DNA of 6,581 nucleotides from an uncultured Collinsella sp. (GCA_900751695.1 CAADSS010000051.1:1-6581), one strand, 5' to 3'. Counted from the first letter of the stretch, positions 1 to 6,407 are shown. The notes: generated by a model from the sequence alone, not told the origin. Made by a program: numbers and translations.

Positions 1-846
1 AGCGGTGACCCGGACGAGGTCGAGCTCGTGGCGCGTTTTTTCGACCATACTTTTCGCGAGGCGGCCGCCGGACGCACGCTGTCTGCCGACGATGTTTCTC
101 GCTGCCTGGCCGTCTTGCGCGACGGTGAGCACGAGGCTACGTCGCTTCGCGATGATGTGCTGCTTTCGTATCGCGGTCGTGCCATTCGCCCCAAGACGCT
201 CGGCCAAAAGCGCTACGTGGATGCCATCCGCTCGCATACCATCACGTTTGGCCTTGGTCCCGCCGGTACCGGTAAGACCTATCTGGCCATGGCGCTCGCC
301 GTTGCCGCGCTCAAGCGTCACGAGGTGGGCCGTCTGATCTTGACGCGTCCGGTTGTCGAGGCGGGGGAGAATCTGGGCTTTTTGCCCGGTACCCTCGAGG
401 AAAAGATTGACCCCTACATGCGTCCGCTCTACGACGCCCTTTTTGACATGATGGATCGCGAGCGCACCGATGAGCTCATGGAGCGCGGCGTGATTGAGAT
501 CGCCCCGCTTGCCTACATGCGCGGCCGCACGCTGAGCGATGCCTTCGTGGTGCTCGACGAGGCGCAAAATACCACGCCCGAGCAGATGAAGATGTTCCTG
601 ACGCGCCTGGGTTTTAACTCCAAGTTTGTGATTACCGGCGACCTGAGTCAGCGCGACCTGGTGGGTCGTCGCGGCGGTCTTGCCGACGTTGAGCGGATTT
701 TAGGCCGTGTCGACGATGTCGCATTTTCTCACCTCGAGCGTGCCGACGTGGTGCGCCATGCCTTGGTGGGGCGTATCGTCGAGGCATACGATGCTTATGA
801 TGATGTGCGCGATAAGCGCGTGCACGACCGAAAGGAGTCCCGTTGA
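1..846 (+). CDS. phoH: PhoH-family P-loop ATPase, 5' end outside the window
   Basis: This is a cytoplasmic PhoH-like ATPase. The exact cellular role of the family is unsettled, but it is tied to RNA metabolism by its constant pairing with ybeY. The frame is open from base 1, and its first visible residues already fit the family's N-terminal region, so the true start lies upstream. The GTG at 28 is only the first possible start codon inside the window and should not be taken as the start. 281 residues are visible, against a usual length of about 320. Walker A GPAGTGKT is at visible residues 86-93, Walker B VVLDEAQN at 183-190, and the ITGD motif at 211-214. The conserved stretches LTRPVVEAGE and MRGRTL are also intact. 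The stop TGA overlaps the ybeY start. One TTA leucine codon, rare in this window, lies at 700-702. Identification is secure; only the N-terminus is missing. Confidence 0.96.
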   Translation, partial: SGDPDEVELVARFFDHTFREAAAGRTLSADDVSRCLAVLRDGEHEATSLRDDVLLSYRGRAIRPKTLGQKRYVDAIRSHTITFGLGPAGTGKTYLAMALAVAALKRHEVGRLILTRPVVEAGENLGFLPGTLEEKIDPYMRPLYDALFDMMDRERTDELMERGVIEIAPLAYMRGRTLSDAFVVLDEAQNTTPEQMKMFLTRLGFNSKFVITGDLSQRDLVGRRGGLADVERILGRVDDVAFSHLERADVVRHALVGRIVEAYDAYDDVRDKRVHDRKESR

Positions 847-1352
847 GTGTATTGATCAGCAACGATGCCGAGCTCGATACGCTGCTCGACGCGCAGGAGG
901 TAGAGCACATCTGCGAGGTCGTGCTTGCCGCCGAGGGCGTTGAGCGTGAAGTTGAGATTTCCCTTTCGTATGTCGATGAGGGCGAGATGCACGAGCTCAA
1001 CCACGAGTGGCGCGGTATCGACCGTACCACCGATGTTCTCTCGTTTGAGTGCGACTCGGCCTTTGACGAGGATATTCCCGCCGACGAGACGCTCGAGCTC
1101 GGCGATATTATCCTGGCCCCGGAGGTCATTGCCCGTCAGGCCCCCGGCTTTGGTAATAGCCCTGCCGACGAGTGCCGCCTGATGCTCGTGCATGGCATGC
1201 TGCACCTGCTGGGGTATGACCATATCGAGGACGACGAGGCCGAGGTCATGGAGGCCCGCGAGGACGCCATCTTGCGCGATCTGGCGCTCGAGCGCGGCGA
1301 GGACCCCAAGCTGGTCCACGTCGGCCCCATCACCAACCACGCCCACGACTAG
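843..1352 (+). CDS. ybeY: Endoribonuclease YbeY (rRNA maturation factor)
   Basis: YbeY is a metal-dependent, single-strand-specific endoribonuclease of the UPF0054 family, involved in 16S rRNA 3'-end maturation and ribosome quality control in the cytoplasm. The 169 residues match the usual size of 150-170. The signature HGMLHLLGYDH is present, with the three metal-binding histidines at residues 117, 121 and 127. The upstream family motif RGIDRTTDVLSFE lies near residues 57-69 and LGDIILAPE near 86-94. The start is TTG at 843, chosen because AGGAG at 833-837 sits 5 bases upstream and because the initiator overlaps the phoH stop as TTGA, a layout that implies translational coupling. A second TTG three codons downstream is possible but too far from that ribosome-binding site. 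The stop is TAG at 1350-1352, whose last bases begin the dgkA ribosome-binding site. Confidence 0.97.
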   Translation: MSVLISNDAELDTLLDAQEVEHICEVVLAAEGVEREVEISLSYVDEGEMHELNHEWRGIDRTTDVLSFECDSAFDEDIPADETLELGDIILAPEVIARQAPGFGNSPADECRLMLVHGMLHLLGYDHIEDDEAEVMEAREDAILRDLALERGEDPKLVHVGPITNHAHD

Positions 1353-1361
1353 GAGCCGTCT

Positions 1362-1739
1362 ATGATTCCCGGATCGAACAAGGACCATCCGTCCTTCTTA
1401 AAGTCGTTCTCCTACGCCATGGAGGGCTTCGTCACCGCCGTCAAGACCGAGCGCAACATTAAGGTCATGCTCGTGGCGGGCGTGTGCACCGTCATTGCCG
1501 GCTGCATCGTGGGGCTCGACATTGCCGAGTGGGCCACGGTTATCATCTGCTGTGGCTTGGTGATTCACGGCGAGCTGTGCAACACCGCCATGGAGGCGAT
1601 CGTCGACCTGGCGACCCAGGAGCTCCATCCGCTGGCAAAGCGTGCGAAGGATATCGCCGCCGCCTCCGTATACGTACTTTCCATCACCGCCGCGATTGTG
1701 GGATTGCTGGCATTTGCTCACGCGCTCGACTTTATTTAG
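1362..1739 (+). CDS. dgkA: Diacylglycerol/undecaprenol kinase, DgkA family membrane protein
   Basis: This is a small integral membrane lipid kinase. In Gram-positive bacteria the family mainly phosphorylates undecaprenol, feeding the lipid carrier used for cell-wall synthesis. That substrate is inferred here from the likely lineage and gene context. The 125 residues are typical. N-terminal SFSYAMEG and TERN (residues 29-32) precede three hydrophobic segments at about 34-52, 55-69 and 97-118. The catalytic motif ELCNTAMEAIVD spans residues 71-82, giving the conserved E71, N74 and E78, and HPLAKRAKD follows at 89-97. His69-Gly70 just before the catalytic glutamate looks somewhat unusual in a position that is normally hydrophobic. 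The ATG at 1362 is preceded by AGGAG at 1351-1355, 6 bases away and overlapping the ybeY stop. Codon 13 is TTA, the only one in the genes from ybeY to pnp. Confidence 0.94.
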   Translation: MIPGSNKDHPSFLKSFSYAMEGFVTAVKTERNIKVMLVAGVCTVIAGCIVGLDIAEWATVIICCGLVIHGELCNTAMEAIVDLATQELHPLAKRAKDIAAASVYVLSITAAIVGLLAFAHALDFI

Positions 1740-1751
1740 AAAGGGATTTTC

Positions 1752-2828
1752 ATGTCCGATAATATGCAGCCTATCGATGAAACTCTGGACGACGAGTCCC
1801 TGGATGCGGTGGATGCCGAAGCGAACGATGCCTATGAGGATGTCGAGGAGTTCGATCCGTTTGAGGGCATGAGCGACGAGGAACTCGACGCCCTGTGCGA
1901 CGAGGGCGACAGCCTCGCGGGCTTTGGCGACGTGGAGCCCGGTTTCCGCAGCGGCTTCGTGGCCCTGGTCGGTCGCCCCAACGCCGGCAAGTCCACGCTG
2001 CTCAACGCCTGTTACGGCAAGAAGGTCGCCATCACCTCTCCGGTGGCCCAGACGACCCGTCGCCGTATGCGTGCCGTGGTCAACCGCCCCGGCTACCAGC
2101 TGGTTTTTGTCGATACACCGGGTATTCACAAACCCAAGGACGGTCTGGGATCCGAGCTCAACAAGAGCGCGCTGTTCGAGCTGAACGATGTCGATGTCGT
2201 CGCGTTTCTGATCGACGCCACCAAACCCATCGGCAGGGGAGACGCCTGGGTTGCCGATCGCGTCAAGAACGCCCGTTCCAAGAAGGTCTTGGTGCTCACC
2301 AAGGCCGATGAGGCCGACCCCGCACAGGTCATGGAACAGCTCAAGGCCGCTCACGAGCTCATGGAATATGACGATGAGATCGTGACGTCGTCGGTCAAGA
2401 ACTTCAACGTCGATGCGTTTATCGAGACTGTCGCTCACTTTTTGCCCGAGGGTCCGCGTTGGTTCCCCGAGGACATGGGCACCGACGCGTCCGACGAGAC
2501 CCTCGTTGCCGAGTTTGTGCGCGAGAAGGTCTTGCGCCGCACCCGTGATGAGATCCCGCACTCCGTTGGCGTGATCTGCGATGCGCTCGAGCAGACCAAG
2601 AAGGTGCTGCGCGTGCACGCCACCATTTACGTCAAACGCGAGGGCCAAAAGGGCATCATCATCGGCAAGGGCGGCGAGATGATCAAGCATATCGGTATCG
2701 ACGCCCGCCGCGATCTTGAGCGCATCTTTGGCACGCAGGTCTTTTTGGAGCTGGACGTGAAGGTCAAGGCCGGCTGGCGTGACGACGAGGCCCAGATTCG
2801 CCGCTTTGGCTACAACGCCGAGGACTAA
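1752..2828 (+). CDS. era: GTPase Era with acidic N-terminal extension
   Basis: Era is an essential GTPase that binds the 3' end of 16S rRNA through a KH domain and checks maturation of the 30S subunit. Domains in order: acidic extension (residues 1-65), G domain (about 68-232), linker, and type-2 KH domain (about 255-345). G1 is GRPNAGKS at 74-81, the switch I region TSPVAQTTRRR follows, G3 is DTPG at 121-124, G4 is TKAD at 183-186 (NKxD in many homologues), and a G5-like TSS is at 212-214. The KH loop GKGG is at 305-308 and the family ending around GWRDDE is intact. Its 358 residues exceed the usual 300 or so because G1 normally begins near residue 15. The ATG at 1752 follows the purine-rich GAAAGGGA (1739-1746), 12 bases after the dgkA stop. 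An internal ATG at 1869 would give 319 residues but has a weaker ribosome-binding site. Confidence 0.96.
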   Translation: MSDNMQPIDETLDDESLDAVDAEANDAYEDVEEFDPFEGMSDEELDALCDEGDSLAGFGDVEPGFRSGFVALVGRPNAGKSTLLNACYGKKVAITSPVAQTTRRRMRAVVNRPGYQLVFVDTPGIHKPKDGLGSELNKSALFELNDVDVVAFLIDATKPIGRGDAWVADRVKNARSKKVLVLTKADEADPAQVMEQLKAAHELMEYDDEIVTSSVKNFNVDAFIETVAHFLPEGPRWFPEDMGTDASDETLVAEFVREKVLRRTRDEIPHSVGVICDALEQTKKVLRVHATIYVKREGQKGIIIGKGGEMIKHIGIDARRDLERIFGTQVFLELDVKVKAGWRDDEAQIRRFGYNAED

Positions 2829-2843
2829 GGACGCGCGGCGCGC

Positions 2844-3593
2844 ATGGCAGGCTCCCGGACATATCGTACGAAGGTGCTCGTCCTCGATAAGACCAAGCTC
2901 AAAGAGACGGACCTGATCCTGACGATGCTTGACGAACGGGGTCGGCAGGTTCGCGCCGTGGCAAAGGGCGCCCGCAAACCCGGTGGGCGCCTGGCTGCGC
3001 GCTGCGAGCTGTTCTGCACCGTCGATATGCTGCTCGCGCATGGACGGTCGCTCGACGTGGTTTCCCAGGCTGAGCTTATGGAGGCGCCGCTCGGCGCTGC
3101 GCCCGATTACGAGACGACCTGCGCCGCAAGCGCGATCGCCGAGGTCGCGCGCGTGTGCTCGTTCGAGGACGCCGAGGACCCGTTTACCTTTGCCATCACG
3201 CAGCGGGCGCTTGCCCTGGTGGGCAGCGGGCTCGACACGGCGCATATGGATCTGCTTGTGGCGGCATATGTCTTTAAGCTGCTGTCGCACGTTGGCTATC
3301 GACCCGATTTTTCTGCCTGCGTGCTGTGCGGAGACCCCATGCTGTCGTATTTTTCGCCCCGGGCGGGCGGTCTTCTGTGCGGGTCGTGCGCGTCGAGCGT
3401 TCCGGGTGCCGAGTTGGTGTCGACCGGTGAGGTCGCGTGGCTGCGCGCCCTCATGTCCATGACCTTCGATGCACTCATGGCCGAGAGGGTCGATCCCCAT
3501 ACCGCTGCCTTTTTGTTGGGGCTTTCGCATGTTTGGGCTGCGACGCACACCGATCAGCGCCTCCGTGCGATGGAATTCATGTTGGGTCGGTGA
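2844..3593 (+). CDS. recO: DNA repair protein RecO
   Basis: RecO is a recombination mediator that helps load RecA onto SSB-covered single-stranded DNA in the RecFOR pathway. The N-terminal OB-fold region shows RTKVLVLDKTKLKETDLILT, then VRAVAKGARKP (residues 36-46) and GRSLDVVSQAEL (67-78), all typical of the family. A helical C-terminal domain follows, containing a zinc-binding cluster with C159 and C162 in CVLC and C179 and C182 in CGSC. Zinc binding is inferred from this spacing; many Gram-positive RecO proteins keep these cysteines, while E. coli RecO lacks them. The 249 residues are normal. The start is ATG at 2844, the only plausible initiator after the era stop. AAGGA at 2827-2831 is 12 bases away, longer than ideal, so initiation may depend on coupling to era, which ends 15 bases upstream. 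It appears to be the last gene of the phoH operon. Confidence 0.95.
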   Translation: MAGSRTYRTKVLVLDKTKLKETDLILTMLDERGRQVRAVAKGARKPGGRLAARCELFCTVDMLLAHGRSLDVVSQAELMEAPLGAAPDYETTCAASAIAEVARVCSFEDAEDPFTFAITQRALALVGSGLDTAHMDLLVAAYVFKLLSHVGYRPDFSACVLCGDPMLSYFSPRAGGLLCGSCASSVPGAELVSTGEVAWLRALMSMTFDALMAERVDPHTAAFLLGLSHVWAATHTDQRLRAMEFMLGR

Positions 3594-3617
3594 TGATGCG
3601 CAGTCGCGGGCTGCTTG

Positions 3618-3626
3618 TGGTAACAT
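3618..3626 (+). promoter_or_regulatory. Candidate extended -10 promoter for rpsO
   Basis: TG-G-TAACAT matches the extended -10 pattern TGnTAnnnT, with the hexamer at 3621-3626. No good -35 hexamer lies at the usual distance, which extended -10 promoters can tolerate. It sits 25 bases after the recO stop and would start transcription near 3633, giving a leader of about 99 bases for rpsO. This is pattern matching only. Read-through from the upstream operon is the alternative, because no terminator is visible after recO. Confidence 0.4.
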
Positions 3627-3641
3627 ACCGACCTGTTGGTA

Positions 3642-3731
3642 CCTCGATCTTGGATGCTCGCTCCACCGGCGGCTTCCCAGTCCGAGGCGAATAGCGTCGC
3701 CCGAGGGCGACAAGAAACGAAAGGTGAAACA
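3642..3731 (+). promoter_or_regulatory. Structured rpsO leader, possible S15 autoregulatory site
   Basis: The leader contains a strong hairpin, GTCGCC (3696-3701) with GGCGAC (3706-3711) around loop CGAG, ending just before the ribosome-binding site AAAGGTG (3720-3726). The same GTCGCC arm can instead pair with GGCGGC at 3668-3673. CCTCG (3642-3646) can pair with CGAGG (3683-3687). S15 represses its own translation through leader RNA in several bacterial phyla, by structures that differ between lineages. That this leader acts in the same way is inference. There is no U-run after the hairpin, so control would be translational rather than by attenuation. Confidence 0.5.
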
Positions 3732-4010
3732 ATGACTGTTTCCAAAGAGCGCAAGGCGGAGCTGACTGCCCAGTTCGGTAACACCCCGGTCGACACCGGC
3801 AACCCCAAGGTTCAGGTCGCCATCCTGTCCGAGCGCATCAAGGAGCTGACCGAGCACATGAAGTCCCACCAGAAGGACTTCCACACCCGTCGTGGCCTGC
3901 TCATGCTCGTCGGCCGTCGTCGTCGTCTTCTCTCCTACATTAAGAAGAACGACATCGTCGAGTACCGTGAGCTCATCAAGGCTCTGGGCATCCGCGACAA
4001 CATCCAGTAA
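3732..4010 (+). CDS. rpsO: 30S ribosomal protein S15
   Basis: S15 is a primary 16S rRNA-binding protein that binds the three-way junction of the central domain and nucleates assembly of the 30S platform. The 92 residues compare with the usual 89. Family landmarks are present: VQVAILSERIKELTEH (residues 28-43), the conserved HQKDFHTRRGLLMLVGRRRRLLSY (47-69) and YRELIKALGIR (78-88). The commonly seen TGSPEVQ is TGNPKVQ here. A short DNIQ tail follows the usual end. The ATG at 3732 is chosen because the protein aligns with the family from there and AAAGGTG lies 5 bases upstream; the frame is open further upstream to a TTG at 3636, but that part is leader RNA. Four consecutive CGT codons encode the RRRR run. 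It stands apart from recO by 138 bases and ends at a terminator, followed by pnp, the classic rpsO-pnp pair. Confidence 0.98.
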   Translation: MTVSKERKAELTAQFGNTPVDTGNPKVQVAILSERIKELTEHMKSHQKDFHTRRGLLMLVGRRRRLLSYIKKNDIVEYRELIKALGIRDNIQ

Positions 4011-4025
4011 GGATTTGTACATGCT

Positions 4026-4057
4026 AAGAGCGTCCTGCGCAGCGGGGCGCTCTTTTT
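4026..4057 (+). terminator. Intrinsic terminator after rpsO
   Basis: AGAGCGTCC (4027-4035) pairs with GGGCGCTCT (4045-4053), including one G-U pair, with a 9-base loop and an extra A-T pair at the base, followed by a five-T run (4053-4057). It begins 16 bases after the rpsO stop. Because pnp follows on the same strand, it either separates the two transcripts or acts as a partial terminator that sets the S15 to PNPase ratio, as at the rpsO-pnp boundary in E. coli. Confidence 0.88.
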
Positions 4058-4063
4058 GTGTAA

Positions 4064-4147
4064 GGGCGTGAATAATCACGCTCTGAAGCGTGGCGGGGGC
4101 AGGGGGCCCGCGTCACATGAGAAGCCCGCAGGCAAGGGGCCTGTGGG
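4064..4147 (+). promoter_or_regulatory. Hairpin-rich pnp leader
   Basis: Three stem-loops can be drawn between the rpsO terminator and the pnp ribosome-binding site. The first is GGGCGTGA (4064-4071) with TCACGCTC (4076-4083) around ATAA, with one G-U pair. The second is GTGGCGGG (4090-4097) with CCCGC and CAC (4107-4116), which has a two-base bulge. The third is CCCGCAGGC (4125-4133) with GCCTGTGGG (4139-4147), ending three bases before AAAGGAG. The second arm of the first hairpin can alternatively pair with AGCGTG at 4087-4092. None has a T-run. In E. coli, pnp is autoregulated through RNase III cleavage of a leader hairpin and PNPase binding; a similar role here is inference. Confidence 0.5.
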
Positions 4148-4160
4148 GTAAAGGAGAACA

Positions 4161-6407
4161 ATGACACTCGTATCCAAGACCTTTGAGCTGTACGGCAAGA
4201 CCTACACCTTTGAGTCGGGCGAGCTTGCCAAGCAGGCCACCGGCGCCTGCCTGGTCAAGCAGGGTGACACCACGATGCTCGACACTGTGGTCGTCTCCAA
4301 GGAGCGCAAGAACTACGACTTCTTCCCGCTGACCGTCGACTTCAACGAGAAGATGTACGCAGCCGGCCGCATCCCGGGTGGCTTCCTCAAGCGTGAGGGC
4401 CGTCCCAGCGAGAAGGCCACGCTCACCGCACGCATGATCGACCGTCCGATTCGCCCGAGCTTCCCGGACGGCTTCCGCAACGAGGTGCACATCGTCGCTA
4501 CCTCGCTTGTCGCCGACCAGGTCAACCCCTTTGACGTCATCAACGTTATGGGTGCCTCTTTGGCTATGACGCTCGGCGGCGTGCCCTTCGAGGGCCCGCT
4601 TGCTTGTGTGCGCATCGGCCGCAACGTGGAGACCGGCGAGTTTATCGTCAATCCCACCTACGAGGAGCGCGAGAACTCCGATCTGGACCTGGAGCTGGGC
4701 GGCTCTGCCGACTTCATCTCGATGGTCGAGGCCGGCGCCGAGGAGATCTCCGAGGACGACATGCTCGCCGCCATGAAGTTTGGCCAGGAGGCCCTTGCCG
4801 CTTTCTGCCAGGCTCAGGACGAGTTCGTCGCCGAGTGGGAGCAGGTTAACGGCCCCATCGTCAAGAAGGAGTACCCGCTCGACCAGCCCGTCGAGGAGGT
4901 CCAGGAGCGCATCTTCGCCCACTACGACGAGATGGCAGCCGCCCTTCGTGACGCCGACAAGCTCTCCCGTATCGGCAAGGTCGAGGCTCTGAAGGAGTCC
5001 ATCCGTGCCGAGTTCACCGAGGAGGAGCAGGCCGCTTGGGAGCGCGAGATCCCCGTGGCGCTCAAGAAGCTCGAGAAGAAGGCCATGCGCACCATGGTCG
5101 TCGAGACCGGTGAGCGCGTCGACGGTCGTGCCGCCGATGAGATCCGTCCCATCATGGTGAAGGACAACTACCTGCCGCTCGTTCACGGCTCCGGCCTGTT
5201 CCAGCGCGGCCAGACCCAGGTGCTCTCGGTTCTTTCGCTCGGCATGCTCAACGAGGGCCAGCGCTTGGACACCATCGAGCCCACCGAGGGCAAGCGCTAC
5301 ATGCACCACTACAACTTCCCGCCGTTCTGCACCGGCGAGACCGGCCGCATGGGCAGCCCCAAGCGCCGCGAGATCGGTCACGGCAACCTGGCAGAGCGCG
5401 CTCTGCTTCCGGTGCTTCCCGACGAGAACGAGTTCCCCTACGCCATCCGCGTCGTCTCCGAGGTCATGGAGTCCAACGGCTCCTCTTCGATGGCTTCGAC
5501 CTGCGGCTCCACGCTCGCCCTTATGGACGGCGGCGTGCCCATTAAGCGCCCGGTCTCCGGTATCGCCATGGGCCTGATCCAGGAGGAGGGCAAGACCGTG
5601 GTCCTGTCCGACATCCAGGGTCTCGAGGACTTCCTGGGCGACATGGACTTTAAGGTCACCGGAACCACCGAGGGCATCACCGCCCTGCAGATGGACAACA
5701 AGGCCACTGGCCTCACCTTCGACATCCTGGCCCGCGCCCTGCAGCAGGCCAAGGAGGGGCGTGCCTTCATTCTGCAGAAGATGCTCGATGTGATCCCCGA
5801 GCCGCGCCACACCACACGCAGCACAGCTCCGCGTATCGTCTCCATCCAGGTTCCGACCGACAAGATCCGCGACGTCATCGGTTCCGGCGGTAAGGTCATC
5901 CGTGGTATCCAGGATGAGACCGGCGCTTCGGTCGACATCCAGGAGGACGGCACCGTCTTTGTCGGCGGCACCGGCGAGTCCGTCGATCAGGCTGTCGAGC
6001 GCATCAAGCTCATCATTAAGGTTCCCGAGCCGGGCGAGGAGTACACCGGTCGAGTGGTCTCCATCCAGCCCTTCGGCGCCTTCGTGAACCTGCTGCCCGG
6101 TAAGGACGGCCTGCTGCACATCTCCCGCGTCGCCAAGGGCCGCGTGGAGAAGGTCGAGGACGTCCTCAACGTGGGCGACGAGGTCAAGGTCGTCGTCATC
6201 GAGGTCGACGATCGCGGCAAGATCTCGCTCGATCGTCTTGATAAGCCCGAGGCCCCGGCTCGTGCCGAGGGTGCCTCCGAGGGCGACGGCGAGCACTTCC
6301 AGCGCCGTGAGCGTCCGCGTCGCGAGCGCTCTGAGCGCAGCGACCGTCCGCGCCGTCCCGGCGACAACGGAGGCCGAAAGCCTCGCCGTCACCACGACGC
6401 CGAGTAA
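4161..6407 (+). CDS. pnp: Polyribonucleotide nucleotidyltransferase (PNPase)
   Basis: PNPase is a trimeric, phosphate-dependent 3'-5' exoribonuclease and can also add nucleotides; it acts in mRNA decay and RNA quality control. The 748 residues show the full domain order: first RNase PH-like domain (about 10-145, with GGFLKREGRPSEKATLTARMIDRPIRP at 73-99), helical domain (about 150-310), catalytic second RNase PH domain (about 325-545), KH (about 560-620, GSGG loop at 574-577), S1 (about 626-693) and a disordered tail. Phosphate-site residues correspond to R402-R403 in SPKRREIGHG and the serines at 441-443 in ESNGSSSMAS. D490, D496 and K498 match E. coli D486, D492 and K494. The tail carries 13 arginines between residues 715 and 743. 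The ATG at 4161 follows AAAGGAG by 4 bases. It contains no TTA, CTA or TCA codon. Confidence 0.98.
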   Translation: MTLVSKTFELYGKTYTFESGELAKQATGACLVKQGDTTMLDTVVVSKERKNYDFFPLTVDFNEKMYAAGRIPGGFLKREGRPSEKATLTARMIDRPIRPSFPDGFRNEVHIVATSLVADQVNPFDVINVMGASLAMTLGGVPFEGPLACVRIGRNVETGEFIVNPTYEERENSDLDLELGGSADFISMVEAGAEEISEDDMLAAMKFGQEALAAFCQAQDEFVAEWEQVNGPIVKKEYPLDQPVEEVQERIFAHYDEMAAALRDADKLSRIGKVEALKESIRAEFTEEEQAAWEREIPVALKKLEKKAMRTMVVETGERVDGRAADEIRPIMVKDNYLPLVHGSGLFQRGQTQVLSVLSLGMLNEGQRLDTIEPTEGKRYMHHYNFPPFCTGETGRMGSPKRREIGHGNLAERALLPVLPDENEFPYAIRVVSEVMESNGSSSMASTCGSTLALMDGGVPIKRPVSGIAMGLIQEEGKTVVLSDIQGLEDFLGDMDFKVTGTTEGITALQMDNKATGLTFDILARALQQAKEGRAFILQKMLDVIPEPRHTTRSTAPRIVSIQVPTDKIRDVIGSGGKVIRGIQDETGASVDIQEDGTVFVGGTGESVDQAVERIKLIIKVPEPGEEYTGRVVSIQPFGAFVNLLPGKDGLLHISRVAKGRVEKVEDVLNVGDEVKVVVIEVDDRGKISLDRLDKPEAPARAEGASEGDGEHFQRRERPRRERSERSDRPRRPGDNGGRKPRRHHDAE

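Noticed and set aside
795..1388. Minus-strand open frame of 197 codons opposite ybeY
   Set aside because: It lies in the complementary register of ybeY and is explained by the same codon bias; no family resemblance is seen.
3636..3731. Upstream in-frame extension of rpsO from TTG at 3636
   Set aside because: S15 homology begins at the ATG at 3732, which has its own ribosome-binding site. The upstream part encodes no conserved sequence and overlaps leader hairpins.
3914..3926. CGT trinucleotide run in rpsO as a possible slippage repeat
   Set aside because: It encodes the conserved arginine run of S15 (RRRR) and has only four copies, so it is ordinary coding sequence.
4071..4076. AATAAT as a -10 box for a pnp promoter
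   Set aside because: It matches TATAAT at five of six positions, but no -35-like hexamer lies at 16-18 bases and it sits in the loop of a hairpin. A pnp promoter somewhere in 4058-4160 remains possible but is not supported.
1398..4079. Minus-strand open frame of 893 codons opposite dgkA, era, recO and rpsO
   Set aside because: All four sense genes lie in the same frame and lack TTA, CTA and TCA codons after dgkA codon 13, so the exactly complementary register has no stops. The product has no recognisable domain, and it covers four well-identified genes and a terminator.
4113..6395. Minus-strand open frame of 760 codons opposite pnp
   Set aside because: Same codon-complement effect. It is low-complexity, rich in Leu, Gly, Asp and Val, and has no recognisable motif; pnp is fully conserved on the other strand.
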